Shown here in pieces: positions 58,905 to 64,000 of a DNA stretch of 64,000 nucleotides; the stretch's first letter is position 1; the number at the start of each line of letters is the position of its first letter. The position numbers were made by a program, and so were the translations under genes. Source of the DNA: Corynebacterium kalidii (lineage in GTDB: Bacteria > Actinomycetota > Actinomycetes > Mycobacteriales > Mycobacteriaceae); contig NZ_JALIEA010000011.1 of NCBI RefSeq assembly GCF_022869005.1, positions 494,775-558,774 on the forward strand. The letters are read 5' to 3'. Below the pieces are notes generated by a model. That model did not search any database, was not told the origin of the DNA, and saw only the letters and a program-made list of their open reading frames with translations.

Positions 58905-59321
58905 ATGACCACGAACACATCCACGGCCCCACTGTCGACCGACCCCGCACCAGACTCCGCCGACGGAAAGGCCGGCCCCTGGGCCGCCCTGCTTGTCGCG
59001 GGCCTCTTCGAGATGGGCTACGCGCTGAGCGTCAACGGCAGCGAGGGGTTCACCAACCTCCTCTGGTCCGCGGTCGCCGTCGTGTTCTTCCTGTTCACCC
59101 TGTACTTCCTCAGTGTGGCGCTGAAGCGGATCGACGTCGGCATCGGATACGCCGTCTGGGCCGGTATCGGAGCCATCGGTGCGGCGATGCTCGGGCCGGT
59201 CTTCTTCGACGAGACGCTGACGCTGTTCAAGGGATTCTGGTTGGCCGTGATCATCGGTGGCGTCGTCTGGCTGAAGCTGGCCGACAGTCCGAAGCTCGGG
59301 GTGTCGTCCGCCGCGGCCTGA
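58905..59321 (+). CDS. SMR-family efflux subunit 2
   Basis: This 138-aa protein has an N-terminal extension of about 23 polar residues and then four helices. The essential glutamate lies in LLVAGLFEMGYALSVNGSEG (SugE/Gdx-like), and helix 3 is RIDVGIGYAVWAGIGAIGAA. The extension is unusual for an SMR subunit. GAAAGGAC precedes the ATG. It is the last gene of the MarR-controlled operon and the partner of the preceding SMR protein. Confidence 0.87.
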   Translation: MTTNTSTAPLSTDPAPDSADGKAGPWAALLVAGLFEMGYALSVNGSEGFTNLLWSAVAVVFFLFTLYFLSVALKRIDVGIGYAVWAGIGAIGAAMLGPVFFDETLTLFKGFWLAVIIGGVVWLKLADSPKLGVSSAAA

Positions 59322-59332
59322 CGTCCGGGGTT

Positions 59333-59358
59333 CACTATCATTATCAATAATGATAGTG
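59333..59358. promoter_or_regulatory. Perfect 11-bp palindrome upstream of the HTH-ABC operon
   Basis: CACTATCATTA and TAATGATAGTG flank TCAA. The right arm contains TAGTGT-type -10 sequence six bases before the ATG at 59366, so this is a strong operator candidate for the first gene's product with a leaderless transcript. Confidence 0.7.
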
Positions 59359-59365
59359 TTCGGGC

Positions 59366-59911
59366 ATGGCCACAGCATCAGCACTCCTCCACCCCGTCCG
59401 GCTCCGCATCGTCCAGGTCCTCCGCGACGGCGACGAACTCACCACCCACCAGATCCGCGAACTGCTCGGCGACGTCCCCGTCGCCACCCTCTACCGGCAC
59501 GTCGCGGCCCTCGTGGACGCCGACGTCATCCAGATCGCCGACGAACGGCCGGTGCGGGGGACGACCGAGAAGATCTACCGCATCGCCCCCACGCTCGCGA
59601 ACCCCACGGCGGAGGAACTCGCGGCGCTCACCCCGGACGACCTGCTCACCCTCTTCACCGTGTTCACCTCCGGCACCATCCGCGACATGGACGCCTACCT
59701 GCAGGCCGGGCCACCGGACCTCGTCGAGGACCGCGTCAACTTCGCCCAGGCAGACTTCTGGGCCAGCGACGACGAGATCGACGTCTTCCTCGGCACCGTC
59801 ACCGACGCGCTCCTTCAGCTCCGCCAGAACCCGCCACGGGCCGACCGCCGTCCACGGCGCCTCACCACCATCCTCATGCCACGCGACGTGCCGGGGGAGG
59901 AGACACCGTGA
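59366..59911 (+). CDS. Winged-helix regulator of the ABC exporter (ArsR/PadR-like HTH)
   Basis: This 181-aa protein has an N-terminal HTH: HPVRLRIVQVLRDGDELTTH, then LGDVPVATLYRHVAALVDAD. A longer C-terminal domain has no recognised family. It overlaps the ABC ATPase gene as GTGA and a perfect palindrome lies over its promoter, so it probably autorepresses the whole operon. Similar HTH proteins precede ABC exporters in Actinobacteria and Firmicutes. Confidence 0.82.
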   Translation: MATASALLHPVRLRIVQVLRDGDELTTHQIRELLGDVPVATLYRHVAALVDADVIQIADERPVRGTTEKIYRIAPTLANPTAEELAALTPDDLLTLFTVFTSGTIRDMDAYLQAGPPDLVEDRVNFAQADFWASDDEIDVFLGTVTDALLQLRQNPPRADRRPRRLTTILMPRDVPGEETP

Positions 59912-60642
59912 CTGCGCCGAACGACAGCGCCGTGGCCGTCGACCTCACCGTCGGCTACGGAGACCACACCGTCCTGGGTCCGGTGGACTTCTCCCTGCAA
60001 TCCGGGGTGACCGCCCTGCTCGGCCGCAACGGCTCAGGGAAAACCACGTTGATGCGCACACTGTGTGGCATCATCCCGCCCCTCGGCGGACACTGCACCG
60101 TCCTCGGCACCGAGGTCCAGGACAGCTCACCGGTTCGCTCACGCATCGGCTACCTCGGCCACGAGTCAGCCCTCGCCTCCGCCCTGACCGTGCAGGACAA
60201 CCTCCGGTTCTGGGAGTCCGTGACCGCCACCTACCCGGACGTCACCCTGCTGGGAACACAGGACCTGGTCGATCAGTTCGATCTCGGCGACCTGCTGCAG
60301 AAGAAGGTGGCACAACTCAGCCGGGGCCAACGGCAACGCGTCGACCTGGCCCGACTGGCCATGACCGACCCGCGGTTCATCGTCCTCGACGAACCACTGA
60401 CCGGGCTCGACCCCGTCTACGCGGCCGGCACCCGCACACTGCTGCGCCGGTGGGGAGAGGAACGGACCGTGCTCTACTCCACCCACAGCGTCCCCGAAGC
60501 ACTGGAGATCGCCGGACGGTTCCTCGTGGTTAGCGGCACGCGGCTGGTCAGCATCGGCGCAGACGGGGACGGCACCGACGACACAGACGGCACCGACGTG
60601 ACGGAACGGACGATACTCGAGGCACTGGAGGCGACACCATGA
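59908..60642 (+). CDS. ABC transporter ATP-binding protein
   Basis: This 244-aa ABC ATPase has Walker A LLGRNGSGKTTLMRTLCGII, signature QLSRGQRQRVDLARLA, Walker B RFIVLDEPLTGLDPVYAAGT and an H-loop in LYSTHSVPEALE. It uses a GTG start overlapping the regulator gene and overlaps the permease by 4 bp. A D/G/T repeat (DGTDDTDGTDV) near the C-terminus is unusual. With the permease it forms an ABC-2-type exporter, for example of a drug or peptide. Confidence 0.9.
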   Translation: MTAPNDSAVAVDLTVGYGDHTVLGPVDFSLQSGVTALLGRNGSGKTTLMRTLCGIIPPLGGHCTVLGTEVQDSSPVRSRIGYLGHESALASALTVQDNLRFWESVTATYPDVTLLGTQDLVDQFDLGDLLQKKVAQLSRGQRQRVDLARLAMTDPRFIVLDEPLTGLDPVYAAGTRTLLRRWGEERTVLYSTHSVPEALEIAGRFLVVSGTRLVSIGADGDGTDDTDGTDVTERTILEALEATP

Positions 60643-61472
60643 CTGCTACGGCCAGAGGGACGAACAGAGGGACTACCAGAGGGACGACAGCGCGGAGCAT
60701 CGCCTTCGCACGCCGGGCATGGCGGCAACAACGCAGCACAGCCGTGTGGCTGGCCGCGGTGATCGGCGCCCTCCTCGGCGTCCTCGTCGCCACCGGATCC
60801 GGCGCGGTCGACACCACCGGACTCGACGGCCTCGTCCCGGCACAGGGCACCGGACTGGTCACCGTCCACGACACCGCCGGCGACCTCCTCCCCATGACGA
60901 CCTACCTGTTGACCATGACCCCGGCGATGCTGGGAATGCTCGTCGCCATCGTCGCGACACTGACCCTGCCGGGAGTCACCGCCGACGACGTCCGCGGTGG
61001 AGGCATCGAGGTGCTCCTGGCCGGTCCCGTCCCGCGCCGGGCGTTGTTCCAGTCGTATCTGGGTGCGGGGCTCCTGCTCACCGCCGCGTCGTGGCTTGTC
61101 GCCACGGTGGCCTTCGGGGTTACGGCGGCCTCGGCCTTCCTGGTGACCGGCACGACGGTGACCCTGACGCCGGCGTTCGGGGTGGCGCTGGTCGCCGTCC
61201 CGTTCGCGATGGCGGTCTGGTCGGCCACGGCCACGCTCCTCGGGGCGTTGCTCTACCCTGGCAGCCTGGAAACCACGGCGGGGATGAACGGCGGGCCGAT
61301 CCGTCTGCTCGCCCTGCTGCCCGCGATGATCGCCGTGCCGACGGTCCTGCTGCTGCCCGGGTGGGTGCTGCCGGCACTCGGCCTGGTGCTAATGTTCACG
61401 GTCCTGGCCAGCGTGGCGGTCGTGGCCTTGACGGCCCGGGGGTTCCGCAGCACGAAGGTGCTCAGTGCCTGA
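60639..61472 (+). CDS. ABC-2-type permease
   Basis: This 277-aa protein has six predicted membrane segments. A repetitive N-terminus (RGTNRGTTRGTTARS) encoded by 12-nt repeats is followed by AVWLAAVIGALLGVLVATGS. A middle VLLAGPVPRRALFQSYLGAG loop is typical of ABC-2 permeases. It is the last gene of the HTH-ABC operon and pairs with the ATPase. Export direction is inferred from family and the lack of a binding protein. Confidence 0.83.
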   Translation: MTATARGTNRGTTRGTTARSIAFARRAWRQQRSTAVWLAAVIGALLGVLVATGSGAVDTTGLDGLVPAQGTGLVTVHDTAGDLLPMTTYLLTMTPAMLGMLVAIVATLTLPGVTADDVRGGGIEVLLAGPVPRRALFQSYLGAGLLLTAASWLVATVAFGVTAASAFLVTGTTVTLTPAFGVALVAVPFAMAVWSATATLLGALLYPGSLETTAGMNGGPIRLLALLPAMIAVPTVLLLPGWVLPALGLVLMFTVLASVAVVALTARGFRSTKVLSA

Positions 61473-61490
61473 GAGGTAGTCTCGTCAGCG

Positions 61491-62312
61491 ATGGCAACCA
61501 CGAGGACAACGGCACCGGAGTTCCACCGCAGTACGGCGATACCGTCGCTGGAGCTTCGGCGGTCCTGCCGCGAGAACACCTGCTACCGTCCGCACACCCA
61601 CGACGTCCTGTCCATCGGGCTCATCGACGAGGGCAGTTCGGTCCTCACCGGCCCGCTGACGGGACCGGTGCAGCTCGCCCCCGGTGACGTCGTCGTCATC
61701 CCGCCAGGGCACGTCCACTCCTGCAACCCGGAGGCGGGACGATGGAGGTACCAGATGACCCACCTGGATCCGGCGTGGGCGGACGACCTGGTGCGGGCGA
61801 CCAGCGGTGCGGCAGGGGTCCGCGTCCTGCGGTCTCCGTCCGTCTACACTCAGGTCACCAACGTCAACGACGCGATCGCCGCGGACCGCCCCGCCGCCGA
61901 GTTGGAGCGCGAGCGCCGCGGGCTCGCCGACGTGTTCAGGCATGCAGAGCAGGAGGAGTCGATGACTGTCCCGACGATGCCTGCTCCGACTGACGGGCAT
62001 CTCGCGGCGGCGCAGAGACTGCAGCCCGTCCTGCACCGTCTCCGGTACGACGACACCACGCCTGCCCTGGACGACCTGGCGGAGCTGGTCGGGTTGAGCC
62101 GCTACCAGCTCATCCGGGCAGTGAAGCAGGTGACCGGGTTGAGCCCGGTGGCGTGGCGGCAGAACGCCCGGATCCTGGAGGCCCGACGGATGTTGCGCTC
62201 CGGAGCGGCGATCGCCGACACCGCGAGCATGCTGGGATTCACCGACCAGAGCCACTTCCACCGGGTGTTCCAGGCACATGTCGCGACCACGCCCGGCAGC
62301 TACCGGGGGTGA
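61491..62312 (+). CDS. AraC-family regulator with cupin ligand domain
   Basis: This 273-aa protein has an N-terminal cupin (RPHTHDVLSIGLIDEGSSVL; APGDVVVIPPGHVHSCNP) and a C-terminal AraC domain with LAELVGLSRYQLIRAVKQVT. The second HTH contains IADTASMLGFTDQSHFHRVF. It lies directly before a LysE/RhtB exporter gene and probably activates it, a common pairing for amino acid or drug efflux. The ligand is unknown. Confidence 0.88.
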   Translation: MATTRTTAPEFHRSTAIPSLELRRSCRENTCYRPHTHDVLSIGLIDEGSSVLTGPLTGPVQLAPGDVVVIPPGHVHSCNPEAGRWRYQMTHLDPAWADDLVRATSGAAGVRVLRSPSVYTQVTNVNDAIAADRPAAELERERRGLADVFRHAEQEESMTVPTMPAPTDGHLAAAQRLQPVLHRLRYDDTTPALDDLAELVGLSRYQLIRAVKQVTGLSPVAWRQNARILEARRMLRSGAAIADTASMLGFTDQSHFHRVFQAHVATTPGSYRG

Positions 62313-62383
62313 GGCCACCGGGGTAAGTACGCACCCGGGCGCAAGAATGTACAAGACGTCGTGAGTGGCGGTGCCCGACACTC

Positions 62384-63040
62384 ATGGGCATGGACCAGTT
62401 TGCCGCCGTCGCCCTCGCCCACTTCCTTGCCTTGTTGATTCCCGGGGTCGACTTCTTCCTCGTCCTGCGGCTCAGTATCGCCGAAGGCTGGCGGCGTGCC
62501 AGCGCTGCCTGCCTGGGCATAGCGGTCGCCAACGGGATCATCATCGCGGCCGCGTTCTCCGGGCTCTCCCTGATCCAGGATCCAATCGTGCTGGGCGTGG
62601 TCCACCTCGCCGGAGGGCTGTTCCTCGTCTATATCGGCGTGGCGTTCCTCCGGTCGGTGGCGGGGGAGCAGATGGACGGCCTGCAGGTACCGGAGCGCAC
62701 GGCGCTGCCTGACGGGACGCGTGGTACGAGTAGAGTGCCATGGCTCAGGAACTTCGGTCTCGGCCTGACGTCGGGGTTGCTGAATCCGAAGAACGCGCTG
62801 TTCTACGTCAGTCTGGCGACCGCTGTCTCCGGGGCGGATCCGATGGCGCTGACGGTTTACGGCGCGTGGATGGTGGGGCTGGTCCTGGTGTGGGACCTCA
62901 TGGTGGCACTGCTGTTCGGATCGACGAGGGCGCTGCACAGGCTCGGACGCGTCGTGCCGTGGCTGACACGGACAGCGGGGGCGTTCCTCGTGGTGTTCGG
63001 TGTGGTCATGGTCGCCGAACTGCTCGTCGAGCTGGGGTAG
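62384..63040 (+). CDS. LysE/RhtB-family amino acid exporter
   Basis: This 218-aa membrane protein has about six segments and the LysE-type LIPGVDFFLVLRLSIAEGWR near the N-terminus, plus GLGLTSGLLNPKNALFYVSL in the middle. This group exports basic or neutral amino acids or analogues. It lies 71 bp downstream of the AraC-type regulator. It converges on fdxA with 28 bp between; that gap contains only a weak GC-rich hairpin. Confidence 0.86.
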   Translation: MGMDQFAAVALAHFLALLIPGVDFFLVLRLSIAEGWRRASAACLGIAVANGIIIAAAFSGLSLIQDPIVLGVVHLAGGLFLVYIGVAFLRSVAGEQMDGLQVPERTALPDGTRGTSRVPWLRNFGLGLTSGLLNPKNALFYVSLATAVSGADPMALTVYGAWMVGLVLVWDLMVALLFGSTRALHRLGRVVPWLTRTAGAFLVVFGVVMVAELLVELG

Positions 63041-63068
63041 GGCGCCCACCGTGCCTACCCCGGGTTCT

Positions 63069-63392
63069 CTACTCCTGGTTCTGCGGTGGCAGGGCGGTGA
63101 TCGCGGGGTGGTCGGTCCCGGTGGGACCGATGCTGTCCGCCCCGCCCGGGGAACCGATCTCGTCGAAGAACGCGACGTTGTAGTCGATGTAGTCCTCCCA
63201 CTCGTCGGGGACGTCGTCCTCGTAGAAGATCGCCTCGACCGGGCAGACCGGTTCGCATGCACCGCAGTCGATGCATTCGTCCGGGTGGATGTACAGCATG
63301 CGCTTGCCCTCGTAGATGCAGTCGACCGGGCACTCTTCCACGCACGCCCGGTCGAGGACGTCCACACAGGGCTGGGCGATGACGTAGGTCAT
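63069..63392 (-). CDS. fdxA: Seven-iron (3Fe-4S/4Fe-4S) ferredoxin
   Basis: This 107-aa ferredoxin carries the cysteine pattern [20 protein letters not shown] and [16 protein letters not shown], which binds one 3Fe-4S and one 4Fe-4S cluster as in actinobacterial FdxA. It is a low-potential electron carrier for P450s, oxygenases and other redox enzymes. It lies four bases downstream of sodA on the same strand and is likely co-transcribed with it. Confidence 0.9.
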   Translation of the reverse strand: MTYVIAQPCVDVLDRACVEECPVDCIYEGKRMLYIHPDECIDCGACEPVCPVEAIFYEDDVPDEWEDYIDYNVAFFDEIGSPGGADSIGPTGTDHPAITALPPQNQE

Positions 63393-63396
63393 GCGG

Positions 63397-63999
63397 TCAG
63401 GCCTTGGCGGCGGCGAAGCGCTCGGCGACGTCGTCCCAGTTGAACACGTTCCACACGGCCTTGACGTAGTCGGCCTTGACGTTCTTGTACTGCAGGTAGA
63501 AGGCGTGCTCCCACATGTCGAGCATCAGCAGCGGGGTGAGGTTGACCGAGATGTTGCCCTGCTGGTCGGTGAGCTGCTCGACGACCAGGCGGCCGGCGAT
63601 GTGGTCGTAGCCCAGCACGGCCCAGCCGGAGCCGTAGAGGCCCAGGGCTGCCGAGGAGAAGTGGTCCTTGAACTTGTCGAAGGAGCCGAAGTCGCGGTCG
63701 ATGGCCTCGGCGAGTTCGCCGGTGGGCTCGCCGCCGCCGTTGGGGGAGAGGTTCTTCCAGAAGATGGAGTGGTTGGTGTGGCCGCCGAGGTTGAACGCGA
63801 GGTTCTTCGACAGGGCGCGGATCTGGTCGGGGTTGGTGCCGTCTTCGCGGGCCTTCTCCAGGGCGTCGAGGGCGGTGTTGGCGCCGGCGACGTAGGTGGC
63901 GTGGTGCTTGTCGTGGTGCAGCTGCATGATCTCGGCGGAGATGTGCGGCTCGAGGGCGTCGTAGTCGTAGGGGAGGTCGGGAAGCTCGTACACAGCCAT
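63397..63999 (-). CDS. sodA: Superoxide dismutase (Mn/Fe family)
   Basis: This 200-aa SOD contains the N-terminal [20 protein letters not shown], the ligand histidine in [11 protein letters not shown] and [15 protein letters not shown]. The C-terminal metal motif is [20 protein letters not shown] (DxWEH). It dismutates superoxide in the cytoplasm. The start ATG ends at 63999, one base from the window edge, so the upstream promoter is not visible. A Mn cofactor is usual for corynebacterial SodA but cannot be fixed from sequence. Confidence 0.93.
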   Translation of the reverse strand: MAVYELPDLPYDYDALEPHISAEIMQLHHDKHHATYVAGANTALDALEKAREDGTNPDQIRALSKNLAFNLGGHTNHSIFWKNLSPNGGGEPTGELAEAIDRDFGSFDKFKDHFSSAALGLYGSGWAVLGYDHIAGRLVVEQLTDQQGNISVNLTPLLMLDMWEHAFYLQYKNVKADYVKAVWNVFNWDDVAERFAAAKA

Positions 64000-64000
64000 G

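Noticed and set aside
1..64000. CRISPR arrays, tRNA/rRNA genes, prophage or integrase genes
   Set aside because: No regularly spaced repeats, cloverleaf-like genes, rRNA-like sequence or recombinase motifs were recognised. A covariance-model scan would be needed to exclude small RNAs.

Overview
The window is high-GC actinobacterial DNA with short intergenic spaces and many 4-bp ATGA/GTGA overlaps between co-directional genes. A mycothiol-type DinB protein, an MSMEG_4193-type phosphatase, DUF3090 and SCO1664-like proteins, an MksBEF condensin operon and an Erm(X)-like methylase together suggest a Corynebacterium-like member of the Mycobacteriales. The genus is an inference. No tRNA, rRNA, CRISPR array or transposase was recognised.

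Region 1 (0.3-16 kb) is a catabolic island. An aldehyde dehydrogenase, an AraC regulator, a flavin amine oxidase and an APC permease look like an arylamine (tyramine or dopamine type) uptake and oxidation module. Next to them are genes of the homoprotocatechuate meta-cleavage route: hpaI, hpaH, hpaD, hpaE, a GntR regulator, and a fusion of an HpaG-like fumarylacetoacetase-fold domain to an RraA-like domain. Divergent from these are an MHS-type permease and a single-component flavin hydroxylase. A 12-bp operator candidate occurs once before each of the two hpa-side promoters, in inverted orientation.

Region 2 (16-26 kb) is a run of regulator/transporter and resistance-type genes: two GNATs around a TetR, two TetR/MFS pairs and an ArsR-MFS operon. 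It also holds a methyltransferase gene broken by one extra base and a conserved SCO1664 / DUF3090 / phosphatase cluster.

Region 3 (27-32.8 kb) is a JetA-JetB-JetC (MksF-MksE-MksB) condensin operon with intact ATPase motifs. The JetD/MksG nuclease that makes it a Wadjet plasmid-defence system is not visible in the window. A perfect 15-bp inverted repeat lies upstream.

Region 4 (33-43 kb) holds a TctCBA tripartite tricarboxylate transporter overlapping the first of two universal stress protein genes, an AlkC-type DNA glycosylase, a metal-type ArsR/MFS pair, and a copper module (YHS protein plus CopB-type P-ATPase) behind a CsoR-like palindrome.

Region 5 (43-54 kb) contains an erm gene with a leader peptide and hairpin, a LysR/EamA/NAD(P)-binding set, a type 2 isopentenyl diphosphate isomerase, a MerR/MFS pair with a MerR-type long-spacer promoter, a zeta-type toxin-antitoxin pair next to gene debris, and a TetR/MFS pair with matching operators.

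Region 6 (54-64 kb) has CsbD, a LapA-domain protein, a PIG-L deacetylase, a lipoprotein tyrosine phosphatase and a DinB protein. These are followed by a MarR regulon (FrnE-like oxidoreductase, deaminase, paired SMR pumps), an HTH-ABC exporter operon, an AraC regulator and a LysE exporter, then the housekeeping genes fdxA and sodA. Operator-like palindromes next to or over start codons, with a -10 element only 6-9 nt before the start, recur and suggest many leaderless, autoregulated regulator genes.
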